Shown: one piece after another, positions 9,922 to 18,303 of the stretch
Position numbering within the stretch: the first letter of the stretch is position 1
Layout of the letters: the number at the start of each line of letters is the position of its first letter
DNA from: Moorella humiferrea
Lineage (GTDB): Bacteria; Bacillota; DSM-521; Neomoorellales; Neomoorellaceae
Length of the DNA: 64,000 nt
Assembly: GCF_039233145.1 (NCBI RefSeq)
Contig: NZ_CP136419.1
Span: 2,392,001 to 2,456,000 of the forward strand
Direction of reading: 5' to 3'
Made by a program: the position numbers and the translations under genes
The notes under the pieces: model-generated
Databases searched by the model: none
The model's input: only the letters and a program-made list of their open reading frames with translations
What the model was told of the DNA's origin: nothing

Positions 9922-11615
9922 TGCTGCCTACCTCCTGTTACCATCTTGTTCAAGGTACCACCCGGGGGCACCATGGGGAAGACATTTTCTTCCCGGTCGA
10001 TTAAGAATTCCACCAGGAAAGGCCCTTCCGTTTCCAGGGCTTCCTGGAGGGCCGGGACCACTTCCTCCCTGCTGGCCACCCGCCGGGCCGGTAGGCGATA
10101 AGCTTCGGCCACCTTGACAAAATCCGGGTTGCCGCCGAGTTCGGAATAGGCATAGCGCCGTTCAAAGAAGAATTCCTGCCACTGACGCACCATACCCAGA
10201 TAACCGTTGTTGAGAAGGATGATCTTTACAGGGATGTTATAATGCCGTAAAGTAGCTAATTCCTGGATGTTCATCTGAAAGCTGCCGTCCCCTGTGATGG
10301 CCACCACCGTTTCCCCGGGCCTGGCAACGGCCGCTCCCATGGCGGCGGGCACGCCGAAGCCCATGGTTCCCAGGCCGCAGGATGAAAGGAAAGAGCGCGG
10401 CCGCTCGACGGGATAGTACTGCACCGCCCACATCTGGTGCTGGCCGACGTCGGTGCTGATGATGGCCCTTCCCTCAGTTAAGCGATACAACTCTTCGATC
10501 ACATACTGGGGTTTGAGGCCACACTCATCATAGCGCAGGGGGTTTTCTTCCTGCCAGCGCCAAATCCTTTGCCGCCATTCCGGATGTTCTTTCCTCTCGG
10601 GGAGCTTCGCCAGAATGGCCTGGAGGGCCTGGCGGGCATCGGCGACGATGGGAATGTGGGCCGGGACAACCTTGCCGATTTCGGCGGCGTCGATATCAAT
10701 GTGGATGATCTTTGCCTGGGGCGCAAAGGCCTCGATCTTCCCCGTCACCCTGTCGTCAAAGCGGACGCCGACGCCGATAATCAGATCCGTCTCGCAAACG
10801 GCGTAGTTGGCGGCTACGGTGCCGTGCATTCCCACCATGCCGACGAAGAGGGGATGGTTTTCCGGAAAAGCCCCTTTACCCATCATGCTGATGACGACGG
10901 GAATATCCTGTTCTTCGGCCAGCTGCCGCACTTCTTCATGGGCCCCCGAGGTAATCACCCCACCTCCGACAAACAACAGGGGCCTGGCGGCGGCTTGAAT
11001 GGCGGCGGCGGCCTGGGCCACCTGCAGGACATGGGGCTCTACTCGGCTGCGATAACCAGGAAGGCGTAGTTTGGGGGGATATTGAAAGGCCGCCCGCTGG
11101 GTGGTCACGTCTTTGGGGATATCTATAAGAACCGGACCCGGCCGGCCGGTGGTTGCCACGTAAAAGGCCTCGTGGATGGTGGCCGCCAGATCCCTGATGT
11201 TTTTCACCAGGTAGTTGGCTTTGGTGATGGGCATGGTAATACCGGTAATGTCGGCTTCCTGGAAGGAATCCCGGCCGATCATAGCCACACCGACCTGTCC
11301 GGTAATGGCAACGATGGGAATGGAATCCATGTAGGCGTTGGCTATGCCCGTCACAAGGTTGGTAGCGCCGGGGCCGGAGGTGGCTATACAAACGCCGGGT
11401 TTACCCGTGGCCCGGGCATAGCCCTCGGCGGCATGGGCGGCCGCCTGCTCATGGCGGGTCAAAATATGACGGAGGCCGGATACTGCCAGTTCATGATAAA
11501 GGGGCAAAACCGCCCCTCCGGGAATACCAAATACTGTATCCACGCCTTCTGCCTGCAGGGCTTTGATGATGATTTCCGATCCGGTTAATTTTTTCGTTTC
11601 CGCACGATCCCCAAT
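9918..11615 (-). CDS. ilvB: Acetolactate synthase, large subunit (first copy)
   Basis: ThDP/FAD enzyme of valine and isoleucine synthesis, with catalytic Glu in TRHEQAAAHAAEGYA, GPGATNLVTGIANAY, and GDGSFQMNIQELATL with LLNNGYLGMVRQ. The first usual start codon in frame is a GTG at 11543, but this falls inside the conserved N-terminal helix: codons for KLTGSEIIIKALQAEG lie in frame just before it. The frame is open back to a TAA at 11619-11621. The only plausible in-frame initiator there is an ATT at 11615, ten bases after an AAAGGAG site. A start at TTG 11614 with a -1 shift on an A6 run is the alternative. The interval given assumes the ATT start (565 codons); the start is uncertain, the function is not. 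Confidence 0.88.
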   Translation of the reverse strand: MGDRAETKKLTGSEIIIKALQAEGVDTVFGIPGGAVLPLYHELAVSGLRHILTRHEQAAAHAAEGYARATGKPGVCIATSGPGATNLVTGIANAYMDSIPIVAITGQVGVAMIGRDSFQEADITGITMPITKANYLVKNIRDLAATIHEAFYVATTGRPGPVLIDIPKDVTTQRAAFQYPPKLRLPGYRSRVEPHVLQVAQAAAAIQAAARPLLFVGGGVITSGAHEEVRQLAEEQDIPVVISMMGKGAFPENHPLFVGMVGMHGTVAANYAVCETDLIIGVGVRFDDRVTGKIEAFAPQAKIIHIDIDAAEIGKVVPAHIPIVADARQALQAILAKLPERKEHPEWRQRIWRWQEENPLRYDECGLKPQYVIEELYRLTEGRAIISTDVGQHQMWAVQYYPVERPRSFLSSCGLGTMGFGVPAAMGAAVARPGETVVAITGDGSFQMNIQELATLRHYNIPVKIILLNNGYLGMVRQWQEFFFERRYAYSELGGNPDFVKVAEAYRLPARRVASREEVVPALQEALETEGPFLVEFLIDREENVFPMVPPGGTLNKMVTGGRQQ

Positions 11616-11647
11616 GGTTTAAGCACTCCTTTGCGCATGGGATAGAT

Positions 11648-13306
11648 TTACTCCAATACCGCGCCTTTAGCCCCGGAAGTCACCATCCGGGCATAGCGGG
11701 CCAGGTAACCGCTGTTAATTTTGGGCGGCGGCGCCTGCCACTGGGCCCGGCGGCAGGCCAGTTCTTCTTCCGGCACCTCCAGCTCCAACTTGCCGGCCTC
11801 GATGTCGATGGAGATAATGTCCCCTTCTTCAACCAGGGCGATGGGCCCTCCTACCGCCGCCTCGGGTGAAACGTGGCCGATGGAGGCGCCGCGGCTGGCG
11901 CCGGAAAAGCGGCCGTCGGTAATGAGGGCCACGGAGCTGTCCAGGCCCATTCCCGCCAGGGCGGCCGTGGGGCTGAGCATTTCCTGCATACCCGGCCCGC
12001 CCTTGGGCCCTTCGTAACGGATGACGACAACGTCGCCCGGCTTTATCTTCTGGGCCATTATGGCCGCAAAGGCTTCTTCCTCGCTGTTGAAAACGCGGGC
12101 CGGTCCTTTATGCCGCATCATCTCCGGCAGGACGGCGCCCTTCTTTACCACTGCACCTTCCGGGGCGAGATTCCCGTACAGGACCGCCAGCCCTCCTTCG
12201 GGGCTGTAGGGATCCTCGACGGGCCGAATGACGTCCCGCCGCCGTACTTCCCGACCGGCGACGTTTTCCGCCACCGTTTTACCGGTTACCGTCAGGGCGC
12301 TGCCGTCGATGAGGCCGTGGCGGTAAAGTTCCAGCATTACCGCCGGGATGCCGCCGGCTTCATCTAAATCCTGAATGTGCTGACTGCCGGCCGGGCTCAA
12401 CTTGCAGATCTGGGGCGTTCCCTTGCTTACGGCGTCGAAGGTGGATAAATCGAGGTCCACCCCCGCTTCCCTGGCCACTGCCGGCAAATGGAGGCAGGTA
12501 TTGGTGGAACCGCCCAGAGCCATATCGACGGCCACGGCATTGTGGAAGGCGGCCGCCGTCATTATATCCTGCGGGCGAATGTTCTCCTTCAGCAATTCCA
12601 TAATGCGCATGCCGGCCTCTTTCGCCAGGCGGATGCGGGCGGCGCTTACGGCCGGGATGGTACCGTTGCCCGGCAGGGCCATCCCTAAAGCTTCCGTCAT
12701 GCAGTTCATGGTGTTGGCCGTAAACATCCCCGCGCACGAACCGCATCCCGGGCAGGCACACTCCTCCAGCTCGGCCACTTCGGCTTCCGTCATCCTGCCG
12801 GCCTGGGCGGCGCCTACGGCCTCGAACATGGTGCTGAGGGAAACGTCGCGTCCCTTGAAGCGTCCGGCCAGCATGGGGCCGCCGCTAACAAAAATTGAAG
12901 GCAGGTTTAAACGGGCCGCGGCCATGAGCATGCCCGGAACGATTTTATCGCAGTTAGGAATGAAGACCAGGGCGTCAAAGGGGTGGGCCATGGCCATTAC
13001 TTCAATCATATCTGCTATTAGCTCTCTGCTGGCCAGGGAATACTTCATCCCCACATGGTTCATGGCCAATCCGTCGCAGACGCCGATGGTGGGAAACTCC
13101 AGGGGCGTCCCGCCGGCCAGGCGTACCCCCGCTTTGACCGCTTCAGCCAAAGTATTTAAATGGATATGACCGGGAATGAGTTCGTTATGAGCGTTAACAA
13201 TGCCGATGATCGGACGTTCTATTTCGGCATCGGTAAGGCCCATGGCCTTAAGGAGCGACCGGTGCGGGGCCCGGGCCAGACCTTTTTTCATGCCATCGCT
13301 GCGCAT
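11648..13306 (-). CDS. ilvD: Dihydroxy-acid dehydratase
   Basis: This 552-residue Fe-S enzyme dehydrates 2,3-dihydroxy-isovalerate and -methylvalerate to the 2-oxo acids. Seen: cluster ligands in NCDKIVPGM and [18 protein letters not shown], the [12 protein letters not shown] loop, and the C-terminal [21 protein letters not shown]. Start ATG fits MRSDGMKKG. It sits 15 bases after ilvE. Its substrates come from ketol-acid reductoisomerase (ilvC), which is not in this window. Confidence 0.96.
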   Translation of the reverse strand: MRSDGMKKGLARAPHRSLLKAMGLTDAEIERPIIGIVNAHNELIPGHIHLNTLAEAVKAGVRLAGGTPLEFPTIGVCDGLAMNHVGMKYSLASRELIADMIEVMAMAHPFDALVFIPNCDKIVPGMLMAAARLNLPSIFVSGGPMLAGRFKGRDVSLSTMFEAVGAAQAGRMTEAEVAELEECACPGCGSCAGMFTANTMNCMTEALGMALPGNGTIPAVSAARIRLAKEAGMRIMELLKENIRPQDIMTAAAFHNAVAVDMALGGSTNTCLHLPAVAREAGVDLDLSTFDAVSKGTPQICKLSPAGSQHIQDLDEAGGIPAVMLELYRHGLIDGSALTVTGKTVAENVAGREVRRRDVIRPVEDPYSPEGGLAVLYGNLAPEGAVVKKGAVLPEMMRHKGPARVFNSEEEAFAAIMAQKIKPGDVVVIRYEGPKGGPGMQEMLSPTAALAGMGLDSSVALITDGRFSGASRGASIGHVSPEAAVGGPIALVEEGDIISIDIEAGKLELEVPEEELACRRAQWQAPPPKINSGYLARYARMVTSGAKGAVLE

Positions 13307-13321
13307 ATTCCGTTCCCCACC

Positions 13322-14200
13322 CTAAACAAAAATTTGCGGGCCGTCGACTTTGGTCAGTTCCCTGAACCTGTGGATGAGGTCCCGGGTGATGGGGCCAGGT
13401 CGGCCGTCCCCTATAATACGTTCGTCCACTTTAACTACCGGCACGATCTCTGCCGCCGTACCTGTTAAAAAGCATTCATCGGCGGTGTAAACATCGTGGC
13501 GGGTGAAGACTTTTTCAAATACGGGTATCCCCGCTTCCATCGCAAGCTCCATGACGGCATTACGGGTAATGCCTTCCAAGAGCCCGACAAAGGGGGGCGG
13601 GGTAATCAACTGACCGTTTTTGATAATAAAAATGTTGTCACCCGTTGCTTCGGTCACATAGCCCTCTTTATTGAGGAACAGCCCTTCCGGGGCACCAGCC
13701 CGCGTGGCTTCCATCTTGGCCATGATGTTGTTCAGGTAATTGAGGGATTTAATCCGCGGATCCAGGGCGTCGGGAGGGTTGCGACGGGTGCCCACGGTGA
13801 CCAGTTCAAGGCCTTTTTCGTATAACTCCGCCGGGTAGAGTTCAATGGCCGCGGCGATGCAAAATACCGACGGCCGGGGGCACTTGCGGGGATCAAGGCC
13901 CAAATCCCCTTTGCCCCTGGTGACAACCAGGCGGATATAGGCATCCCGCAGGTTATTGCGGCGGCAGGTTTCCAGGACAACCTGGGTCATTTCCTCTCTG
14001 GTCAGCCCGGGATCGAGGTTAATGGAACGGGCGGATTCATAGAGGCGGTCTATATGGGCCTTAAGGCGAAAAACCCGCCCGTGATAGGCGCGTATCCCCT
14101 CGAAAACGCCGTCGCCATAGAGTAGCCCGTGATCGAAAACAGACAGCTTTGCCTCTTCTTCGTCCACATACTGCCCGTCAAGGTAGATAATAAGCCCCAC
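13322..14200 (-). CDS. ilvE: Branched-chain amino-acid aminotransferase
   Basis: This 292-residue fold-type IV PLP enzyme makes the final transamination to Val, Leu and Ile. Seen: DHGLLYGDGVFEGIRAYHG at the N-terminus, the PLP lysine in IKSLNYLNNIMAK, EGYVTEATGDNIF, and the GITRNAVMELA phosphate-binding turn. GTG start with an AGGAGG site. It is the first gene of the operon, behind the consensus promoter at 14278-14306. Confidence 0.94.
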   Translation of the reverse strand: MGLIIYLDGQYVDEEEAKLSVFDHGLLYGDGVFEGIRAYHGRVFRLKAHIDRLYESARSINLDPGLTREEMTQVVLETCRRNNLRDAYIRLVVTRGKGDLGLDPRKCPRPSVFCIAAAIELYPAELYEKGLELVTVGTRRNPPDALDPRIKSLNYLNNIMAKMEATRAGAPEGLFLNKEGYVTEATGDNIFIIKNGQLITPPPFVGLLEGITRNAVMELAMEAGIPVFEKVFTRHDVYTADECFLTGTAAEIVPVVKVDERIIGDGRPGPITRDLIHRFRELTKVDGPQIFV

Positions 14201-14234
14201 GCTTCTTCCTCCTCTTTTTATCGGTCGGCAGCAG

Positions 14235-14262
14235 TTTGCGGCCGGGCGACAAATGCCGCAAA
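14235..14262 (-). promoter_or_regulatory. Hairpin in the ilvE leader
   Basis: An 8-bp perfect stem (TTTGCGGC with GCCGCAAA) lies in the short untranslated leader of ilvE. There is no T tract after it and no T-box consensus, so it is more likely an mRNA structure than an attenuator. Confidence 0.4.
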
Positions 14263-14277
14263 ATATGTTTAAGTTTC

Positions 14278-14306
14278 AGTATAAATAACCGCCATTTAAG
14301 TGTCAA
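14278..14306 (-). promoter_or_regulatory. Sigma-A promoter of the ilv-leu operon
   Basis: On the minus strand: -35 TTGACA (14301-14306), a 17-bp spacer and -10 TATACT (14278-14283), close to consensus. The transcript would start near 14271 and carry a leader of about 70 bases. Confidence 0.8.
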
Positions 14307-14342
14307 GGATTTTTAAAAAATTACCAGGTCGGGCTTAATCAA

Positions 14343-14377
14343 AATAAAAAGGCCACCCCCAGCAATTGGGGTAGCCT
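14343..14377 (-). terminator. Intrinsic terminator of lctP
   Basis: A stem of about 10 bp (GGCTACCCC pairing with GGGGGTGGCC) is followed on the minus strand by TTTTTATTTT, 22 bases after the lactate permease stop. It separates lctP from the ilv operon promoter. Confidence 0.85.
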
Positions 14378-14398
14378 GAAAGATAAACAGTAAGTTTT

Positions 14399-16141
14399 TT
14401 ATGGTGTAAAGGGCACCTGCATGCCCGTAAAGACGTAGGCCTGCAGCCAGATAAGGGCGCTTAAAAGGATGGCCAGGGCCAGGCTGTGCCAGACCACGTT
14501 GCGGAAAATTGGGCCGACGGCCGCCATGCCCTCTTCATGGTCCTCATAACAGGCAACCGTGGCTACCACGATGCTCTGGGCGTCGATCATCTTACCCATA
14601 ACACCACCGGTGCTGTTGGCGGTAACTATGAGGACAGGGTTCAGGCCTAGCTGCTCGGCGGTAATGCGCTGCAGGCTGCCGAACATGGCGTTGGAGGAGG
14701 TATCGCTACCGGTCAGGAAGACGCCCAGCCAGCCGAGCATGGAAGCGAAGAAGGGATATGCGGCTCCCGTCTTGGTAAAGGCCAGGCCCAGGATGGCGTC
14801 AGTACCGGCATAACGAGTGACATAACCCAGGCCCACGACGGTAGAGATAACGGTGATGGGTACCTTCATACGTACTACTGTGCGCCGGATGGTTTCTGAC
14901 CACTGGGCCGGTGTAAGGCGCAGGACAAAGAGGCCGGATATTAACGCCGCCACCATGATGCCGGTCCCGGCGGCAGACAGCCAGTTAAAGGTATAGACCG
15001 CCGCTTCTAGTTCGGGCTTATTGCCGTGGGCCACCGGCGGCGTACGGAAAACTATGCCGTGGAGATAAGGCATATTGAATTTAGGGCAAGAAATACTATT
15101 TAAAAATGCCTTCCAACCGCCCATGCCCCAGAGGAAGACCGCGCCGGCCAGCAACACCCAGGGCAACCAGGCCTGGACCAGTTCGCCGGTGGTGTACCTG
15201 GGGAGCTGCTGCTTTTTAACCGCCACGGCGCTGGTCGCCGCCGCTTCGCCGGAAAGGGCGTCTTCGGTGGCAATAATGTGTTTGGGCTGCCACACCTTCA
15301 AGAAGAGGGCCGTTACCACCATGCTGACAATGCCGCTGGCGATGTCCACCAGCATGACATTGCCGGCTTGAGACATGGCGTACTGGGTCAAGGCAAAGGA
15401 AGCGCCGCAGACCAGGGTGGCCGGCCAGACCTCCCAAACGTCCTTCCATTTACCTTTATCCATAAAGACCAAAGTGGCAACCAACCAGAAAGGAACGATG
15501 ATGGAGAAAAAGGGCAGCTGGCGCCCCGCCATCTTGGTGATCAGCTCGGCGGGGATGCCGCTGACGTTGGCCAGGGTGAGAATGGGCGTACCGATTGCAC
15601 CCCACGCCACCGGCGCTGTGTTGGCAATCAGGCAGATTACGGCGGCGGTTATGGGACGGAAGCCCAATCCCACCATTAGGGCACCGGCCACGGCTACCGG
15701 GGTGCCGAAACCGGCCGCACCTTCCATGAAGGCGCCGAAGCTGAAGGCCACCAGCAGGGCCTGCAGACGACGGTCTGGCGAGATGCTGGCCACGCTGTTC
15801 TTAACGATCTCAAATTTCCCTGTTACCAGAGTCATCGTATAAAGAAAAATTGCCGAAAAAACGATCCAGCCTATTGGCAGCAGGCCATACATGGCGCCCA
15901 TGACAAAGGCGCTGATGGCCGAAGGAACGGGCATCTTCATTACCATCACAGCAATCAGAATTCCAACTACCGCAGCGGTAATGGCCGCATAAGGAGCGAA
16001 TATACCTCGCTCAATACGCCCGTACTTGTTCTTATGGGGGTGGATGGCCAGCAGGTACAGCAACACGACAATGGGCAGAGCGGCTACAACCGTGGATAAA
16101 AAGACGTTATTCAGCGGGTTATAATTCTGCAAGTATTGCAA
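14399..16141 (-). CDS. lctP: L-lactate permease
   Basis: This 580-residue polytopic membrane protein of the LctP/LldP family has a dozen or more hydrophobic segments and the family motifs GAFMEGAAGFGTPVAVAGAL, NTAPVAWGAIGTP and GSDTSSNAMFG. It imports lactate (and probably glycolate) with protons. The start is a TTG with an AGGAGGG site eight bases upstream. It is monocistronic, with its own terminator. A palindrome typical of FadR-type regulators lies about 115 bases upstream. Confidence 0.93.
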   Translation of the reverse strand: MQYLQNYNPLNNVFLSTVVAALPIVVLLYLLAIHPHKNKYGRIERGIFAPYAAITAAVVGILIAVMVMKMPVPSAISAFVMGAMYGLLPIGWIVFSAIFLYTMTLVTGKFEIVKNSVASISPDRRLQALLVAFSFGAFMEGAAGFGTPVAVAGALMVGLGFRPITAAVICLIANTAPVAWGAIGTPILTLANVSGIPAELITKMAGRQLPFFSIIVPFWLVATLVFMDKGKWKDVWEVWPATLVCGASFALTQYAMSQAGNVMLVDIASGIVSMVVTALFLKVWQPKHIIATEDALSGEAAATSAVAVKKQQLPRYTTGELVQAWLPWVLLAGAVFLWGMGGWKAFLNSISCPKFNMPYLHGIVFRTPPVAHGNKPELEAAVYTFNWLSAAGTGIMVAALISGLFVLRLTPAQWSETIRRTVVRMKVPITVISTVVGLGYVTRYAGTDAILGLAFTKTGAAYPFFASMLGWLGVFLTGSDTSSNAMFGSLQRITAEQLGLNPVLIVTANSTGGVMGKMIDAQSIVVATVACYEDHEEGMAAVGPIFRNVVWHSLALAILLSALIWLQAYVFTGMQVPFTP

Positions 16142-16254
16142 AATAAGTCCCTCCTCTCATTTTTCAAAGCTCCCTTTTTATAAAACAATTCGTTCATACG
16201 ATCTCCTCCCCTTTTATCACCTCCCGTTGTTTCTTTTCGGGACCAATGTCCTGC

Positions 16255-16265
16255 TGGTTAGACCA
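16255..16265 (-). promoter_or_regulatory. FadR/LldR-type operator candidate upstream of lctP
   Basis: The 11-bp palindrome TGGTCTAACCA (minus strand) matches the TGGT-N3-ACCA form bound by GntR-family regulators of the FadR subgroup, some of which control lactate transport. It lies in the 294-bp gap 16142-16435 between lctP and a divergent small gene. The same gap holds an AT-rich imperfect inverted repeat at 16302-16330. No regulator gene adjoins lctP. Confidence 0.45.
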
Positions 16266-16435
16266 CACCGTGATATTATTAATATATTCAACGAACCATG
16301 TAATTTTCCTGCTGAATCATGCAGAAAATTTTTATTTGCCTTTAAACTTGTGATTACTATAACTTTTTTCCGTACATAAACGATACATCTATGCACATGA
16401 TAAAAAAGAACACGAGGTGGAAAGGAGGCTTTGTT

Positions 16436-16567
16436 ATGGCCAGATTAAACGAGCTAGAAATCGCCCAGTTAAGTGATGAACAAATAAAAAAGCTGCAGGA
16501 GACGGAAAGGATGATCAACACCGCCGGCAACCTGGATATCTACCTCCTCGCCCTTAAAAAAAAGTAA
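16436..16567 (+). CDS. Small hypothetical protein, 43 aa
   Basis: A short reading frame on the plus strand starts with ATG nine bases after AAAGGAGG, an excellent site, and ends with TAA. The product is charged and helical-looking (begins MARLNELEIAQLSDEQIKK, ends with three lysines), without a membrane segment or cysteines. It is followed by a hairpin and a clear terminator, as a real transcription unit would be. I do not recognise the family. It is divergent from lctP and convergent with the zinc-ribbon gene. Confidence 0.65.
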   Translation: MARLNELEIAQLSDEQIKKLQETERMINTAGNLDIYLLALKKK

Positions 16568-16620
16568 CTCGGCCAAGGTTCAACCTTGCAACCGAGCTGA
16601 AACGTTTATAACTGCCATGC

Positions 16621-16642
16621 GCCCCTGGGAAGGGGCTTTTTT
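16621..16642 (+). terminator. Intrinsic terminator after the 43-aa gene
   Basis: Stem GCCCCT/AGGGGC with a GGGA loop and six T residues on the plus strand. A second hairpin at 16569-16596 (CTCGG...CCGAG) precedes it. Confidence 0.8.
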
Positions 16643-16856
16643 AATGACAGCCGCTGCAGGTACTGCAGCTGCCGCCGCTGCAGCTGCTGCCGGAAGAAGT
16701 ACCCGGTTCGCCTTTGCGAACATATAAAAATCCGGTAAAGCGCTGGCTGACCTGACCGCCGCACTCAGGGCAGCGGACTTTCTCTCTATCCTTAATGGCT
16801 ACGAACTGGCTGAACTGGTGTCCGCACTCGTTGCATTTAAAGTCATAGGTCGGCAT
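16641..16856 (-). CDS. FmdB-family zinc ribbon protein
   Basis: This 71-residue protein starts MPTYDFKCNECGHQF, the hallmark of FmdB-type putative regulatory zinc ribbons. Two CxxC pairs (CNEC, CPEC) would bind one zinc. The tail is rich in Gly, Ser and Cys (GSSCSGGSCSTCSGCH), also common in the family. A longer in-frame start at 16910 is possible, but the ATG at 16856 has AAGGAG eight bases upstream and fits the family start. Function is unknown beyond a proposed regulatory role. Confidence 0.88.
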   Translation of the reverse strand: MPTYDFKCNECGHQFSQFVAIKDREKVRCPECGGQVSQRFTGFLYVRKGEPGTSSGSSCSGGSCSTCSGCH

Positions 16857-16881
16857 AGTTTCATCTCCTTCCTCGGCAAAA

Positions 16882-18033
16882 TTATAACACCCTATAGTCC
16901 TTTTTGTCATCCTCGGCGACCTTCAGTGTACTGGACGAAGGGGTTAAATAGTCTGGCGGAAGAACCCGGCAGACGTAATAATCAAGGGCTTCCACCAGAT
17001 CGATGATGGGATTATCCTTATAAGGTTCACCGGAAGGAGAATAAAGTAGCCGCACCCGAGGGCGGAGGGCGTGACCCCACGCTGTCCCGGTGACCACGCC
17101 AACGTCACCGCTGTTGAGCTGCACCAAGGTGCCGACGGGGTAGACGGCAACATTGGTCAAAAAGGCTTTGACAATCTCATAATCATGGGTAAAATTGCCG
17201 GAAGCCGCCAGCATCTCATAAGCCTCGTGGGGCGGATAGGCACGGCGGTACACCCGGTCGGCGGTTAAGGCGTCGTAAACGTCGACCACCCCGGTAATTC
17301 TGGCAAATTCATGGATTTCATTACCCTTTAGCCCCTGGGGATAGCCGCTGCCGTTGTAACGCTCATGGTGTTCCAGAGCTACCCGTGCGGAAACGAGGCT
17401 CACTTCCTTCTGCATGCGTAGTATTTCAAAACCTTGGCGGGCATGCTTACATACGAGTTCATATTCCTCCACCGTTAGCTTGCCTGGTTTGTTCAAGATA
17501 TGGAGGGGCACGCAGGTCTTACCGATATCGTGGAGCAGGGCGCCAATGCCGAGCAGCAGCAGGGCTTCCCGACTGTAACGCAGGGTTAATCCTGTAACCA
17601 TAGCCAAAATACACACGTTCACCGAATGGCCGAAGGTATAATCATCCAGGGCGCGAATATCGGTGAGGTTGACCATCAGTTCTTTACGATCTAAAAGATC
17701 TTCGAGGAGGCTCTCAACAATGCGCTGGATGCGGCCCGAATCGACCAGCAGCGGCACGTGGCCCCTTTCCCATTCCCGGCAGCTGTCGAAAAGCTCCCTG
17801 ACTGCCTTGACGGCAGCCAGGCGCGTTTCTTCACGCACTATGTCTTCTACTTCCACATCTTCTAGAAAATCGTCGCGAATATATACCGCCGGCACGCCCA
17901 GCTCCTTTAAGCGCACTATGTAGCTGGGTTTTATTACCACGCCTTTGTTAAGCAAAACTCGCCCTTCGGCATTATAAATGGTCCGGGCCACCACCATACC
18001 CGGTTTTAAAGCGGTGACCGCTATTTTACGCAC
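16882..18033 (-). CDS. HD-GYP domain protein, probable c-di-GMP phosphodiesterase
   Basis: A protein of about 383 residues with an N-terminal region starting VRKIAVTALKPGMVVA and a central HD-GYP domain: LLHDIGKTCVPLHILNK, EHHERYNGSGYPQGL and RITGVVDVYDALTADR. All metal-ligand His and Asp positions of active HD-GYP enzymes appear present. Such proteins hydrolyse cyclic di-GMP or act as output modules. No transmembrane or receiver domain is visible. GTG at 18033 is preferred because an AAGGG site is correctly spaced; a GTG at 18042 is too close to it. Confidence 0.88.
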   Translation of the reverse strand: MRKIAVTALKPGMVVARTIYNAEGRVLLNKGVVIKPSYIVRLKELGVPAVYIRDDFLEDVEVEDIVREETRLAAVKAVRELFDSCREWERGHVPLLVDSGRIQRIVESLLEDLLDRKELMVNLTDIRALDDYTFGHSVNVCILAMVTGLTLRYSREALLLLGIGALLHDIGKTCVPLHILNKPGKLTVEEYELVCKHARQGFEILRMQKEVSLVSARVALEHHERYNGSGYPQGLKGNEIHEFARITGVVDVYDALTADRVYRRAYPPHEAYEMLAASGNFTHDYEIVKAFLTNVAVYPVGTLVQLNSGDVGVVTGTAWGHALRPRVRLLYSPSGEPYKDNPIIDLVEALDYYVCRVLPPDYLTPSSSTLKVAEDDKKDYRVL

Positions 18034-18125
18034 AGGCGGCACTTCCCTTCTTCAGTCGCCCCTTAATCTTGCAATAATTATAACCGCGGCTCCTTTATTT
18101 AATATCGACGCTAAATCTACCATCT

Positions 18126-18152
18126 TAAAAAATAAACCACCCTTTAGGGTGG
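18126..18152 (-). terminator. Intrinsic terminator after the decarboxylase/small ORF unit
   Basis: Perfect 6-bp stem CCACCC/GGGTGG with a TAAA loop, followed on the minus strand by TTTATTTTTT. It lies just after the small membrane-protein ORF and upstream of the HD-GYP gene. Confidence 0.85.
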
Positions 18153-18159
18153 CCCGCCT

Positions 18160-18297
18160 TTAATAAGCCTGCCGGTTGTGGGGGAAGATGCCGTAACCCG
18201 GATCCTTTTGCTGGCGGTAGAGGTAATAAATTAGGGCCGCCAGGGCACCGCCGAGGATCACGATCCCGTAGATCACTTCCTTCACCCCCTCATACAC
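18160..18297 (-). CDS. Small single-pass membrane protein (up to 45 aa)
   Basis: A short frame on the minus strand directly follows the decarboxylase stop and ends just before a strong terminator. The product has one hydrophobic segment (IYGIVILGGALAALIYYLY) and a polar tail with Tyr, Pro and His. Three in-frame GTG codons could start it: 18297, 18285 or 18276. The last has a GAGGGGG site eight bases upstream and would give 38 residues. No family is recognised. Position between gene and terminator supports it being expressed. Confidence 0.55.
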   Translation of the reverse strand: MYEGVKEVIYGIVILGGALAALIYYLYRQQKDPGYGIFPHNRQAY

Positions 18298-18303
18298 TGA
18301 CCC

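Noticed and set aside
7737-11615. Recent tandem duplication of ilvB
   Set aside because: The two proteins differ over their whole length, so they are old paralogues, not a fresh duplication or assembly artefact.
14201-14340. T-box or leader-peptide attenuator for the ilv-leu operon
   Set aside because: No AGGGTGG-type T-box core, no run of Leu/Ile/Val codons and no terminator in the leader; only a small hairpin is present. The leuA-leuC gap and argC leader also lack T-box motifs.
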